NCBI RefSeq assembly: GCF_023973825.1
Contig: NC_090122.1
Span: 186,001 to 250,000, forward strand
Length of the DNA stretch: 64,000 nt
Source of the DNA: Plasmodium brasilianum
Lineage: Eukaryota; Apicomplexa; Aconoidasida; Haemosporida; Plasmodiidae
Direction: 5' to 3'
Made by a program: the position numbers and the translations under genes. Shown here one piece after another: positions 1-12,199 of this stretch (its first letter is position 1; each line of letters begins with the position of its first letter). The notes beneath the pieces are model-generated. The model worked only from the letters and a program-made list of their open reading frames with translations. It was not told where the DNA came from and made no database searches.

Positions 1-29
1 ACATACATACATAATACATAAATATATAT

Positions 30-63
<34 letters not shown>

Positions 64-441
64 TGTAAATATAAATTTACATACGTACATCCAAATAAGC
101 ATATACGGGTACATTTACGCACGTGTTCTTTGTATAAACTCGTAATCCCGTTTAAGGTACGAATATTTTTGTGCCAACATTTAAACCGTACCTCCGTTTG
201 CATACATGTACATAAATATTATATGGTTATACGTTTTTCAAAATAGAGGAGATGGTGCTCCCACAGGCTATCATATTTTTATACGTGCTAATTAAATTTA
301 TTAGTGAGAAATAAAAAAAAAAAATACTTATACATACATAAATATATATATATATATAAAGCTAAAAAAATAACAGTAAAAAAAAAAAAAAAAGAGGGTA
401 TATATTAAAAATTTCAAAAATATAGCTAAAAATTAAGAGCC

Positions 442-476
<35 letters not shown>

Positions 477-844
477 ATAGCATACAATTTTGCATTCAAT
501 AGTTTACTTTTTAAATGACTTGTAATATATGTACAAATGATTAAGCTTATAAATACATTGTAAAGGAGTACACTCCCACACCCTCAAAAAAAAAAAAAAA
601 TTAAATTAACGTTTATACATACATTTGTATATATATATATATATACATGAACAGTTTTATATGTACATGTATGTACTTTTTATATGTATATGTAAATACG
701 TCATAAGTTTGCAATAGTTCTTTTTCTACTCACGCTTAAATTCACAACTTACCAACCTCAAGTCCTATATATGTTATTAGAAAAGAATACAAAAAAAAAA
801 AACAGGAATTTTTCTTTTTTAAATTTTAAATTTTTTATAGAAGA
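1..844. other. Upstream intergenic region, no gene seen
   Basis: This stretch holds (TA)n microsatellites near 40-65, 340-360, 443-475 and 630-650 and several A-runs of 10-15 bases. I see no open frame with coding character on either strand. It presumably includes the 5' untranslated region and promoter of the gene starting at 845, but no motif can be named. Confidence 0.6.
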
Positions 845-3154
845 ATGAATTGGAAAAAGGCGTTAAGTTTAGCAGGTATAATATAACCAAATGGTTGAGA
901 AGTTTTGTACATATTTATTTTTCTTTCATGTATAAGAAAATAAAAAATAATATTTTTTAAGTTACATATATATTGTTGCTAAAAGAGTCTAAACCCATGC
1001 GTTACAACATATATATATATATATAAATTATGAAATCTTTTAACCTATTTACAAAAAGGCAGAAAAAAAAAAAAAATAAATAAAATAAGGAAGCAAAAAT
1101 AAAGATTTATAAAAGAAGCCAAAAAAAAAAAAAAGAAAGAGCTAAAAAAGAGCCGAAAAGGAAGCAAAAAATGATCCACTCCAATGCGCATTTTATTTTC
1201 CTAATTTTTATTGTGTTAATATTATTTTATATTTTTTTTGTTCCATTCGAAATTTTACAGGTGGAGCAGCGGCAGTTGTTGCCTTAACGTATATTCTAAT
1301 GAAGGACGATGAAAATCATGATGAGAATGATGATGAAAACGATGAAAGGAAGAGAAAGGACGGTAAACTAAATAAAGATTCAAATAAAATCATAAAAGGA
1401 GACTCGGTAAAAAAAAACATATAAACACACATATAATAGAATATGTACATGTAAATTATTTTCACATAACGTTAAGGATTATTTTATTTATGTGAATATA
1501 TATATATATATATATATATACAGTTAAACATAAATGCCTAAATGAAACAATATTTGCCTGTTTGTATTTTTTATAGATGACAAGGGATGATTTGCTCCAA
1601 CTTTTAAACGAAATGTTAAAATTACAAACTGATATGAAGAATATCGTTAAAGACTTAATTGTAGTTGCAAAAAAAAATAATTATGAGTAAGAGCATATAA
1701 ACACACGCAAAAGCGATATGTTCGGACATATATATATATATATATATTTATGTTTTTACCCCGTTTCCTGTTATGCACATCCTTTCATTAACAAAACACT
1801 TTTGTGCTCTTTCAGTTTTATGGCCGTTTATGAAGTGGCAAAAACATATAATACAATAGATCCACTGGGAAAGTATCAAATCGAAATGCCAGAATTTGAC
1901 AAAGTTGTGGAAAGCTATCATTTTGATCCAGGTATAATAAAAAAAAAAAAAAAAATTTACATGATTTGTTCATATTTTTTTACCATTTTTCATTACGATG
2001 TATTGAAAATTTTGTATCGAAGTTGAGTATTTATCAAGAAACAATTTTTCAACCATTATTTTAGAAGTAAAAGAGAAAGTAGCAAAGCTTATGTCATCCC
2101 AAGAAAAGTAATGAATAAAAAAAAAAAAATGCAAATATATAAGCATACCTAATATATTTATAATTACACAGTGAAACAGTTTATGCACACTTCAAATTAT
2201 TCATTCCATCTGCTTCCTCCAATTCATTTTTTTCGTCTTTATTTTTCCCTTTTTCTACAGTTATTATGTGAACATGAGTGACACAACATTGAGTGTTGAT
2301 AAAATAATTGAAATACACCATTTTATGTTAAATGAATTGTATAAGATTGACCCAGAATTTAAAAAAATACCAAATAAAAGTGAACTAGATCCTAAACTAA
2401 TAGCATTAGGTAAATTATACGGACAATGCGTGAATATGTATTTATGTATATGTGTTTATACATTTTATTTTAAAATATTTTATAAAATTTTTGTTTCATT
2501 TCTACCAAATATTGTGAAAAATATTTGTCATTCGTGTTCCCCAGCCCATGAATATTATTTTACATTTTTTATATTTTTTTTTTTTTTTTTTTTTTTTGCT
2601 TTCTTCAATAATTTTTTCATTTGTAGTTATTCAGTCAATAGTTAGTGCCAAAGTAGAGGAAGAATTTAATTTGACTTCAGAAGATGTGGAAGCGTCTATT
2701 GCAAATCAACAATATGCATTAACTTCAGTAAGAATTAAAAGAGTAAAAAAAAATAGATGGAGGGGTGCATTATTATACTTGTATATGTGCAGTTACGTAT
2801 ATATTTACATATTAATATATATTTTGCATACAGCAGTTATATATCTATTTTATTATCAAACATCTTATTATTTCCTTCATTTCCCTTATGTAGAATATGG
2901 AATTTGCAAGAGTTAATATACAGATGCAAACAATCATGAACAAATTTATGGGGTAAGGATATTTCAAAAAAAAAAAAAAAAAAAAAAAAAACTTGCACGT
3001 GTAAGGTTTTTTACGTAAAAAATTTTATTTTCACCTTGTAATTTTTTAAATTACATGAACAAATTCGTGTAAACAAAAATAATGCCATATATTTTTTTTT
3101 TTTAATTTTAGTGATCATTTTAAATTTATGTGTGACAAAGAAGGAGCTTACTAA
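845..3154 (+). CDS. Conserved-looking hypothetical protein, nine exons, N-terminal membrane anchor
   Basis: I do not recognise this protein. Nine short exons join in phase: 845-875, 1261-1406, 1577-1686, 1816-1931, 2065-2107, 2261-2409, 2627-2727, 2894-2952 and 3112-3154. They sum to 798 nt, giving 265 residues. Every junction has GT donor (mostly gta) and a T-rich AG acceptor. The N-terminus reads MNWKKALSLAGGAAAVVALT, a basic start followed by a small-residue hydrophobic stretch typical of a signal anchor. A very acidic/basic low-complexity linker follows (residues about 28-55, Asp/Glu/Asn then Lys). The rest is predicted helical, with regularly spaced hydrophobics and no catalytic motif. 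This suggests a small anchored protein with a soluble helical domain; function is unknown. The open frames around 1718, 2268 and 2548 are exons of this gene running on into introns, not separate genes. Confidence 0.82.
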
Positions 3155-3220
3155 GGATGGAAGAAGTTTCTTTTTTCCTTTTTTGTTTTATTTAAATGTT
3201 CAAATTAATACAATTAAAAG

Positions 3221-3260
<40 letters not shown>

Positions 3261-3945
3261 GCATAGGTATGTATGTGCCACCATGTTTACCAAATAGGAA
3301 TAAGTCTAACATATTAGCCTTTTATTTTTTTTTCCTTGCCAATATTTTTAAAAAGAGAAAACTCCCTGTTATTCTAAGTTTTGCATGAAGAAAAATATAA
3401 CTGCACATTTTTATGTTATGAATTAAATATAATGAACATACAATATATATACAATATATATTCATGGATACATGTATATACTTTTGTTTGTATTCATTTA
3501 TGTATTTATGCTACCCTTTTTGTATTTATACGCATCATTTGTTTCTTTTAACTGACATATTTAATATTTTTGAATTGTATTTATATATTATTAATTTAAA
3601 TTTTGTATTATTACATGTTGTATTTAATTTTAACTTTAAGAAAAAAGCTTTACTTTTTACCATTTTACCTTTTTTTTTTTTTTTTTTTTTTTTTTCATAA
3701 AACATTAACAAAAAAATTATTTAGTAAAAGGAAAAGTTATAATATGTTCAACATTTTATTTCGTAATCCCTCTTCTTTTGTGTAATATGTAGAAATCGCA
3801 AAACCATCTCAATTTTATTTATAAAATATATCTATTTTAAAAACGTTCTTAAAAGGTCATACAAATAAGTGTATTTTATACATTGTTTGATTGTTCATAT
3901 TGTCAAAAGATATATCGAAGAATTAATTACACTATGAAACAAATG

Positions 3946-3995
<50 letters not shown>

Positions 3996-4691
3996 GTTAA
4001 GTGTACTGTCTCCGCAATTTAAGATCATTATTTTGTACCACTTACTTATTAACTTTTTCTTTGTTACATTTTTTTCTTTTCTCATTTTTACTATACCCTG
4101 GGTTGTCTCTTTAATTGCCTTTTTTCCCAGATGCCAAAACTAGTGTACATTACAGGTAATAATAGCTCTATGCGTTTCCTTCTTTCGAGTACAAATAAAT
4201 GCTTGTAATGTACCTTAAAACAAAATTTGATTTAATCTGATAATTTTCATTTTCCAAGAATATTATTTGTGATCTTTTCTAATTAGGAACAGAATAGTTA
4301 ATAGGTAAATATTGTTTTTGTTGTCTTCATTAAAAATGGGTAAAATAAATTTTTCTTCAAAAAGTTGCACACCAATATAGGAACCAACAAAAAAAAAAAA
4401 AAATTATGAACCATTCATGTGAAAATTCGTTTTATAAGAAAAATATGATTAACTATTTGTTGCTTTCTAAAAATCCAAATAAAAGTCACACACACGTATA
4501 TATATTATACATAGGTACGCATATTCATATATTCTTATATTCATATATGTACGTATATAAGTACCCACGAATGAGGGAAATTCTTTAAACATTTAAAATA
4601 GCACTTGTAAAACCTTTGTATCGGTAGATAAGAACCCCAGCACTTTTGGTTTTACCTAGTGCTAAAATATCAAGCCAGACAGAAAAATAAA

Positions 4692-4724
<33 letters not shown>

Positions 4725-5328
4725 CAGAATTATTTCTGATCTATTCATAAAAAAAAAAAGAAAAAAAGGAAAAAATATAGCTGAATAAAAAAAAAAAAAA
4801 AAAAAAAAGCCATAATTTTGTAGCTGCAAAAATACAACATCGTGTAACTTTCTACGAATTAGAAAATAAAAAAAAATAAATAAATAATATGTAGTAGCTA
4901 ATTTAACAATATATTAAAATAGCATATTTGGACGTACTTATTAAAAATAATTAAGCCTCTTTTACTGTTAATCTTCGTATATATTTTTATGTTTATTATT
5001 TTATTTTTTCCATATATGAAGCCACAAGATATGAATACAAATAAACACGAAAATGTAAGGAGAATAATGCACACAAAATAATAAGCACAAAAAAAGTGCA
5101 GTTATGCTCACAAATAATTACACGAATAAATAAGGACAGTGATCCAAAAAAAAAAAAAGACGTAAGCACAGTTATACACATAATAATTTAGAGAATACAA
5201 AATAGTTTATCGCTTCCCCTGCACTAAAATCTGAGAACAATTTCAACATTCTGATATACATTCAAACTCAAATATAAAAATTTTACCTTGCCATCCATTG
5301 GTCAAGTAGAAAAGCTGCAACGAAGAAA
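3155..5328. other. 2.2-kb intergenic region, nothing supported
   Basis: Very AT-rich spacer between two plus-strand genes. It has (TA)n near 3221-3251 and 3945-3988 and A-runs up to 27 bases near 4697-4723 and 4790-4808. Open frames here encode only Phe/Tyr/Ile/Leu-rich reading of T tracts and look non-coding. A short stem-capable sequence lies near 4639-4665 (agcac ... gtgct), but it is not enough to call an RNA gene. Confidence 0.6.
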
Positions 5329-5727
5329 ATGGCGATACATAGGGACGTAATAACTTTCATATTTGGAATTATAGCATCGGTTCTATTATTTGTAATAGGG
5401 GGCATGTTTGACAATCTCAGTTATATATTGGGTTGCTATACCTTCGTAGGATTTCTTTTAACAATATATACTATATTCGCTTTCCTAATACCAAACACAA
5501 AAAAGTCAAGAGATTTTGTTTTTTCTTATGCAGTAAGTACTGCATGCATGTTTGTATTATCCTTAATGGTTCATATTGTAATAACAGATCGTCATACTAA
5601 AATCAGTTGTGAACAGAAATCAAATAATTGCGTTAAATACGTTTTTGCTTCTGTATTTGGATTTGTTTCATCCACGTGTTTCTTAGTTACATCAGTATTA
5701 ACATTTAAAATAGCTCGTGTTTGGTAG
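5329..5727 (+). CDS. Four-transmembrane small membrane protein, hypothetical
   Basis: Single-exon gene of 132 residues starting at an ATG in good Plasmodium context (gaaaATGG). Four hydrophobic segments are evident, at roughly residues 8-26, 31-53, 65-85 and 105-127. A short polar loop after segment 2 contains NTKKSRD, and a longer loop between segments 3 and 4 has two cysteines (SCEQKSNNC) that could form a disulphide. The N-terminus is short (MAIHRD) with no cleavable leader. The tetraspan layout with a Cys-containing 3-4 loop is reminiscent of MARVEL/tetraspan-type membrane organisers, but no signature residue allows a family call. Codon use and lack of low complexity support a real gene. 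Confidence 0.8.
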   Translation: MAIHRDVITFIFGIIASVLLFVIGGMFDNLSYILGCYTFVGFLLTIYTIFAFLIPNTKKSRDFVFSYAVSTACMFVLSLMVHIVITDRHTKISCEQKSNNCVKYVFASVFGFVSSTCFLVTSVLTFKIARVW

Positions 5728-5787
5728 ACCTTATTTTAAAGGTGGATGGATCATCCCTCATGTGCATATATATACACATATATATAT

Positions 5788-5822
<35 letters not shown>

Positions 5823-7201
5823 TGAGTATGTTTAAAAAATTATTTCTTTTGTTTTACTCATTTTTCGTTGCAACTATTTGTTGCTTTTCTTGTTTCATTT
5901 CTATTATTTTTAACGTATTTCCTTTCATATGTTTAATGCTTCATCGTTATCCACACTCACTTCATTCGGTCTCTTTATACATGGCTTCCTCCGTTACTAT
6001 TATGTCTTCAATACTCTATTGCTAATGATTCGCAGTTACCATTTCATCTTTACCATTTTATCTTTACCATATTATCGATATTTTCCTTTCATTTTATTTA
6101 TTTAAGACTAGATCAACATTTTTAGAGAACTATTTTTTTTTTTAAAAACGCAGCCAAATAAAGAGCGAAAAAGATAACATCATTAAAAGACATTCAAAAC
6201 AAACATATTTTCGACTTTAATATTTATTCTCTTGAAATACGTAGAATACAGATTTTGCATTTTTAAGTTACTTCTTTATTTTATTTTATCTTATTTTTTT
6301 ATTTTTTTTTTTATTCCCTATCATAATGCGCTAGATATATTAATCTTAAGTAGCGTTTCCGATGAGCCTATTTTTACCAACTTGTGTTTTCTCCCTTATA
6401 TTATGCGTGTGCAAATTGGAAATATAACGACTCACGACTGAACTTATTTAAGTATATTTTTTTGATATAAAAATGTTGAGAGGTTCACGAGGAAGTAATT
6501 CAAAATGGTGGAAAAATTAAAATATTCAAAATAGTGGTAAAATGAAATTAATGAAAAAGTTCAAAAAGCTGAAAAAAATTAGGAAGCTAAAAAAATTGAG
6601 AATACTGAAAAAGTTGAAAATATTGAGAAAATTGAAAAAGTTGAAAATATTGAAAATATTGAGAAAATTGAAAAAATTGAAAATACTGAAAATATTGAAA
6701 AAACTGAGAATATTGAAAATATTGAAAAAACTGAAAATGATAAAAAGTTAAGGCATCAGAGAGGCACTCCTGACGTTTCAAAATGTCTTCAAAAAAAAAA
6801 AAAAAAAAATTAATAAATTAATAAATGAATAAATTGATGAATATATGGATGAATAAATGAAAGAATAAATGAACAAATGAGGGCCAACTGAGCAATGCCG
6901 TACACATTTTCGAGACAGACCAAATTAAGGGGAAGGGAAAAGAATTATGAAGTATTAGGAACAAAAAATATTTTTAAAAATAAAAGAACACGTTTGAAGA
7001 AAAACTATAAGGGGAAAGAGTTAAACATAAGCAACGTGGGGGGGGGGGGCTGTGCATGGACATGCGGGCATGGAATGGTTATGCGCACATGTTCATATAC
7101 ACATACATATACACGCGTACGTATGCGTGCGGGTTCATCCTCTTCTCGCGAAAAAAGCAAAGCATAAACAAGCAGGTGGCAGAACCAAAACATATTAGTT
7201 G
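5728..7201. other. Convergent intergenic region with low-complexity repeat
   Basis: This is the 3' spacer between the plus-strand four-TM gene and the minus-strand RuvB-like gene. It contains a (TA)n tract near 5795-5820, the LKK-type repeat at 6541-6745 and a G10 run near 7039-7048. Open frames at 5717, 6232 and 6895 have no coding character. Confidence 0.55.
6541..6745. repeat. Degenerate A-rich tandem repeat (about 9-12 bp units)
   Basis: Units of the type aaaattgaaaatattg repeat for about 200 bp. They happen to stay open on both strands, giving Leu/Lys/Ile readings on plus and Phe/Gln/Tyr on minus. Period multiples of three and absence of T-rich stops explain the open frames. I regard it as non-coding. 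Confidence 0.75.
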
Positions 7202-8629
7202 CTAGTTAACAAACTTGTTTGCCTGCTCTACGACTCTATGCGCAGACGTTTTAGCATCCATAAAGAGTTCATCCGCTTGCTCTATATGATTTATGTCTAT
7301 AATACTTTTCCCTTCAATAGATGCAATAATTCTGGACGGTTCTAATAATAACATGGCAAAACGTAGAGAAGACTGAATTCCAATTTTCGCTAAGTAATTC
7401 ATGCCTTGTTCACTAATATTAATTTTCTCAGAATGTGCACGTAAAGCTAATATTTGTACGATTTCTTTTAATGTATATGGAAAAGTTTTAACAATTATTA
7501 GTCTGTCTAACAAATCTACTGGGATACCATGTGGTTCTATATTATCTGTACCTTTAACAGTACAAATTCCTCTATTAGTAGCCATAATAACTATAGGAGC
7601 TAAAGGCGATTCAATAGCTCTATTTAAGTAAGAAAAACATTCTATGTCTAACATATGTGCTTCATCAATATATAAAACTCCTGGGATAATTTCAGCTAAA
7701 CCCATTTCTAAAAATTTGTTTACAGTTTTATTAATTTCTACTCTTAACTTTTCTGTAATTTCTGTTTTTTTAGGTCTTAAGTATGAATTTAAAACAGATG
7801 CTAAATCTTCACCAACAGTGGGATTTGCATTAGCGAGATCTATATCATGTAAAGATATTTGTTGAACAACTTCTTTTTTCTTATGTACTTCACCTTTAGG
7901 TAAAGAAACATATTCATCAAATTCTATATCATATTCTTTTGAATATACATTACACCTACCTAATCTTTTTACATGACCTGTATTTGTTTCTATATATATA
8001 ATATCACCTATTTTTATTTTTTCTCTTACGATTTGCTCATGTATTTTAGGTGCTAATCTCAATGTTTTTGACCCCTTAACAGTTTTCAAGGTAATAATAA
8101 TAGCATTAATTTGTTTTGCCCTATTTAATGAATATAAACATTCATTTTCTTCTACAAGCATATCTACTACTTCACCTTCATATACTAACTTCTCTTCTTT
8201 TATTTTTATGTGTATACTTTTTCGAAAGGCTTCTAAAATAACTTCCGTCTTTTTTATTTCATTACTATATACTTCAGATCCTGAGAGAAATACAAATGGC
8301 ATTTTTTTATTTATTTCTCTACTTATTCCAATAGCTAATGCACTTTTACCACTTCCACTTGGTCCTGCTAATAATATACATTTCCCAGCTAGCTTTTTTT
8401 GTTTTATTAAATCAACCAGAAATAATGATGCTTCTCTAGCTTTATATTGACCAACTAACCCACAACTGTTATCAAAAAAGATGGAGTACCTTGTATCACT
8501 TAAATTTATTTCTTCTTCATGTAGGTAAATATTTGTGTTCACCCCCAGTCCTTTAATATGACTGTGTATGTTAACCCTCTCTTTTTTCGTATCTCCTGAC
8601 GTGTTAATGTTTTCTAAATTTATCTGCAT
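7202..8629 (-). CDS. RuvB-like AAA+ ATPase (RUVBL1/pontin clade)
   Basis: Intronless, 475 residues, near the usual 450-460 of the family. RuvB-like proteins form hetero-hexameric ATPase rings that act as assembly cores for INO80/SWR1 chromatin remodellers, TIP60 and the R2TP chaperone complex. Visible features are IHSHIKGLG near residue 21; a Walker A GPSGSGKSA near 89; the strand motif FLSGSEVYSNEIKKTE near 115; the inserted OB-like domain II with LKTVKGSKTLRL and GDIIYIETNTGHVKRLGR; then LPKGEVHKKKEV; a Walker B LYIDEAHMLDIECF near 320; the sensor MATNRG; and HGIPVDLLDRL. KKTEITEKLR and the C-terminal MDAKTSAH match RUVBL1 better than RUVBL2. Two oddities are DEAH instead of the usual DEVH and about 15 extra residues before CGLVGQ. 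Plasmodium RuvB numbering (1, 2 or 3) cannot be settled here. Confidence 0.95.
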   Translation of the reverse strand: MQINLENINTSGDTKKERVNIHSHIKGLGVNTNIYLHEEEINLSDTRYSIFFDNSCGLVGQYKAREASLFLVDLIKQKKLAGKCILLAGPSGSGKSALAIGISREINKKMPFVFLSGSEVYSNEIKKTEVILEAFRKSIHIKIKEEKLVYEGEVVDMLVEENECLYSLNRAKQINAIIITLKTVKGSKTLRLAPKIHEQIVREKIKIGDIIYIETNTGHVKRLGRCNVYSKEYDIEFDEYVSLPKGEVHKKKEVVQQISLHDIDLANANPTVGEDLASVLNSYLRPKKTEITEKLRVEINKTVNKFLEMGLAEIIPGVLYIDEAHMLDIECFSYLNRAIESPLAPIVIMATNRGICTVKGTDNIEPHGIPVDLLDRLIIVKTFPYTLKEIVQILALRAHSEKINISEQGMNYLAKIGIQSSLRFAMLLLEPSRIIASIEGKSIIDINHIEQADELFMDAKTSAHRVVEQANKFVN

Positions 8630-10709
8630 TTTATCGTCAAACGGAGGGGACGGGGAAGAGGGTACAAATAGGAGCTTACAAGTTACAGTACACGTGTCCG
8701 AGTGCGTGTACGCGTATGTGTACGTTTTGTTTGCACTATGCGCGGGTGATTTACGCCTTCAAGGGGGAAAGGATGTGTACATGTATGGATATATATATAT
8801 ATATATATAGTGCGTGTATATATATATGCGTGTATATATATATGCGTGTATATATATATGCTTGTATGCATATATATATGCGCACTTTTACTCTCCTATA
8901 AAAATAATTCCTGTGATCGTTTGCTTCAACTTTCCTCTTTTCAGGCACACGAATTAGAGAGTGCACCAGCGAAGTTATATTTCTAAACTAATACTTAAAA
9001 ATTAATCTTAGTATTGCAAATTAAAAGAAAAAGAAAAAAAGAAAAAAGAAAAAAGAAAAAAAATTTCCAAACAAGTTTTTACGTCCTCACAAGCAAGCAC
9101 TAAATTTTCATCTCACACTTTCTTCTCCTTATTTTTACATGCTTATTTTGTTGGAGATTATTTGTACAACGCTGAAAATTTCTGCACGTTTATACGTACA
9201 TACATAAAAATATGCATACATGCGGACATTCATATATATGTAAGTATTGTTCTGGTGGTACATAACAAAACTTACTGAACAAAAGAAAATATATTAATAT
9301 ATATATAGTATAGAAGCCATAAAAGAGGTTTTCATTTTTAATATTTTTTATGGAAAAAGCAAAAGCAACATTGTATTTTTTCCCTTCCACATATACGTAT
9401 ACATATATACATATAAATTTTTGTAGAAAAAAAAAAAAAAAAAGCGAAAACGAAACATTTTATTCTGGTTTTCATATGATGTTTAATATCAGATCAAACA
9501 CTTCAAAGTGATATATCCCTTGGTGGACTCAAAGTCCGTTTACATTTTCATACGTGCATATATATGATTATACCTGAATAAATGTAAGTACGTATATATT
9601 ATCTATTATGTATGTATATATGTAAATGTTAAGATGGAAATACTTCAAATATTTGTAGAAAATTTTTTTTTTTTTTTTCCCCGTAAAATACTGTACGTTA
9701 CATAGGTATATAAATGAATATATTTTTAACGTGTCAGCTCCCCCTTTTTATTTTTATCCCTTTCAGATTATTTCACAATTTTTTTTTTTTTTTTTTAAAT
9801 TATTTTATGTAATTATGCGATACATTATACTGCCCTTTTGACAAGTTTAATAGTTCAATAGATATAACGTTTATTTTATTTTTTTATTTTTTTATTTTTG
9901 TATTTTTTTATTTTTTTTTTTTTAAAAAAAACATCGTTTCTCTAGTCGAAGGGATTTTTTTTTTTTATTTGCATGTTAACATCTCTTTTGTTTTAACATG
10001 TTGAAAGAACATAGTGCAGTGTTGCATATAATTTGAATTAAGATTAACCAACAAAAAAAAAATATATATATATATGCTTGCTTGACCAGGCATATTTTTA
10101 GGGGTAAATAAGTTTGCTATATAAGAATTCTCGTGAAAAAGGAATTTTTATACATATACATAAATGTATACATAAATGTATGCACAAATATATACATAAG
10201 TGTACTCATAAATGTATGCCCGAACATATACATAAGTATACTCATAAATGTATGCACAAATATATACATAAGTATACTTATAAATGTATGCCCGAACATA
10301 TACATAAGTATACTCATAAATGTATGCACAAATATATACATAAGTATACTTATAAATGTATGCCCGAACATATACATAAGTATACTTATAAATGTATGCC
10401 CGAACATATACATAAATATACTCATAAATGTATGCACAAATATATGCATGTATATATATATATATGCATATGTGTTGCCCTAAATGAGAAAAGGCAAAAA
10501 TTGCAAAGGGAATGCCATACCGATTAATCCGTCAGCATAAATCTCAGGGATGTATATTTATACATTAACACTTTAAAGTATGTACATATATATCATATAT
10601 GTATATATGTTAAAGCACAAACTAATATTCCCATACGTGCTTAATAATATTAAATGCTTAAATGACAGAATAATATACTTTATTTGCTATACAGGATTGC
10701 TAAATTTAA
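8630..10709. other. 2.1-kb divergent intergenic region (shared promoter area)
   Basis: The region separates the start of the minus-strand RuvB-like gene from the start of the plus-strand uS15 gene, so it should hold two promoters. It contains TGCGTG(TA)n units at 8810-8885, T-runs near 9660-9680 and 9779-9797, and the 36-bp tandem array at 10150-10455. No gene is supported. Confidence 0.6.
10150..10455. repeat. 36-bp tandem repeat array with two alternating unit variants
   Basis: The unit is about 36 bp (core acataagtatactcataaa followed by tgtatgc). Two endings alternate: units ending in ccgaac and units ending in acaaat, giving a partial 72-bp higher-order period. The period is divisible by three and carries no in-phase stop, so it stays open on both strands; the apparent His/Lys/Cys-rich 'protein' is a by-product. 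There are no spacers between units. Confidence 0.85.
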
Positions 10710-12199
10710 ATGAAAAAAATAAAATCATGCTCAGCACTTACTTTATTTTTCCATTTACAACTACTGTCTATAATACTGTTTACTAATGGGTTTTATATAG
10801 GTAGACGTTCAAAAAGAAAAAATAAAAAAGAGATATTGCACATTTCGTGATAAACATTTCACACGGCATACATCAAATGCGTATAACAGGTTCATATACC
10901 CACTTACCTCTTTTTGACCATTTTAAAAATACATCGTGTAAATTCGCGTTCGTATTGTTCCCCGTATTGTTCCCCGTATTGTCTTGGTCATCATGTTATA
11001 TTGCTGGCTAACATGTTCATGCAATTTCATATGTTAATAGTACAAATGCGCATTCATGATCCACTATTACTTTTATATTCCTTTTTAGATGATAAAATTA
11101 ATTACTGTTCTAAGCATAAAGCACCAAGTATATTTCCCAACAAAAAAATCCTGAACAGGAGCATAATTCTAAAAGCTAATAATGACCATGAAAAGTTTAC
11201 AAACAAATTGCCAAATACTAATAACGAACATATAGATGATAATATGCAAGAGAATTTTGTAGGAACAGGAACAAAAGGAAGAACTGAAAAAATGAGATCT
11301 GAAATAGATGAAATTTTAAAAAAGGGCGAAAACATCACTATGGAGCGTTCGTTTTCCTTTAGCAAAAGCAACATAACGATTAAACCGGTGTGTGGAAGTG
11401 TTATACAATGGGAGTGTTTTCGTGTAGTATAGTGTTATAGCATGAATTCTAATTGAAAAAAATGCGCAAAATAAACATAAGAAAATTATTTTAATTGCCA
11501 AAATTGATAATGTACACAAACCCTTTCCCTTTCGCTCTGTTTCATAGCGCCTCTCCCCGCTTTCCTTTTTTACAGGATCTCTTAAAGGATCTGATCACTC
11601 AAAAGTACAGAAAAATATTCCAAAGACACGAAAAGGATTGTGGAAGCAGTGAAATACAAATAATAATTTTAACTTTTAAAATTTATTTCTTAACAGAACA
11701 TATGAAGAAGAATAAAAAAGTAGACATCAAAAAGCATTTTTTTTAATTCTTCTTTTTATTACGGTGGAGGCGTAGTTTTGTTAATTCATCGTATTACTTT
11801 TGCATATCTGAATGTCTGTATTATATTTTTACTTATTTATTTTACTTTTTTCTTATACATTTCTCTTTCCAATGTCGTATTTCTTTTCTTTTCTTTTTTA
11901 ATATCTCACCCCACCCCTAGGATTTTGCATGCTTGAGGGGCTTATTCAAATGTGTTAGTAAGCGAAGAAGACTACTTGTTTACTTAGGGCAAAAGGATCG
12001 CGAAATGTTTAACAAGATTACAGACTTTTTTAATATTAAGAAACCATTAATACCCAGAACGGCCGAGTATTATTCGAAGGACTTAAAATATATTCATTTC
12101 AACAATACTAAAAGATTTAAAAATAATGCTGAAAAGAAGAAAAAAGATAAACTCAAAAAAAAAAATGTGCAAACTGATAAAATTCTCTTCAGCATGTAG
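10710..12199 (+). CDS. Organellar (probably apicoplast) ribosomal protein uS15, nuclear-encoded precursor
   Basis: Four exons: 10710-10800, 11089-11387, 11576-11719 and 11921-12199, total 813 nt, 270 residues, all in phase. Exon 1 encodes a clean signal peptide ([17 protein letters not shown] then LSIILF). Exon 2 encodes an Asn/Lys-rich, acid-poor stretch like an apicoplast transit peptide. Exons 3-4 encode the uS15 core: [20 protein letters not shown], then KKNKK joined across intron 3 to DFACLRGL, then [10 protein letters not shown]. These align with the bacterial S15 signature [32 protein letters not shown]. The protein binds the central domain of small-subunit rRNA early in assembly. A Lys-rich tail extends past the usual 89-residue core. 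Choosing exon 1 at 10710 rather than an ORF start near 10914 gives the signal peptide and a consensus donor (gtagac). A mitochondrial destination is less likely but not excluded. Confidence 0.88.

Noticed and set aside
6542..6751. Lys/Leu/Ile-rich open frame
   Set aside because: It is a translated A-rich tandem repeat, also open on the opposite strand, with no flanking coding sequence.
10150..10455. Regular 36-bp direct repeats suggestive of a CRISPR array
   Set aside because: Units are contiguous with no unique spacers, and the window is clearly eukaryotic.
10114..10527. Open frames of 110-137 codons on both strands across the 36-bp array
   Set aside because: The repeat period is divisible by three and lacks in-phase stops; composition is pure repeat and equally open on both strands.
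10914..11088. Extension of the uS15 frame upstream of the exon 2 acceptor, including an ATG at 11013
   Set aside because: It gives no plausible targeting leader and overlaps a T-rich acceptor; the exon at 10710-10800 joins in phase and supplies a signal peptide.
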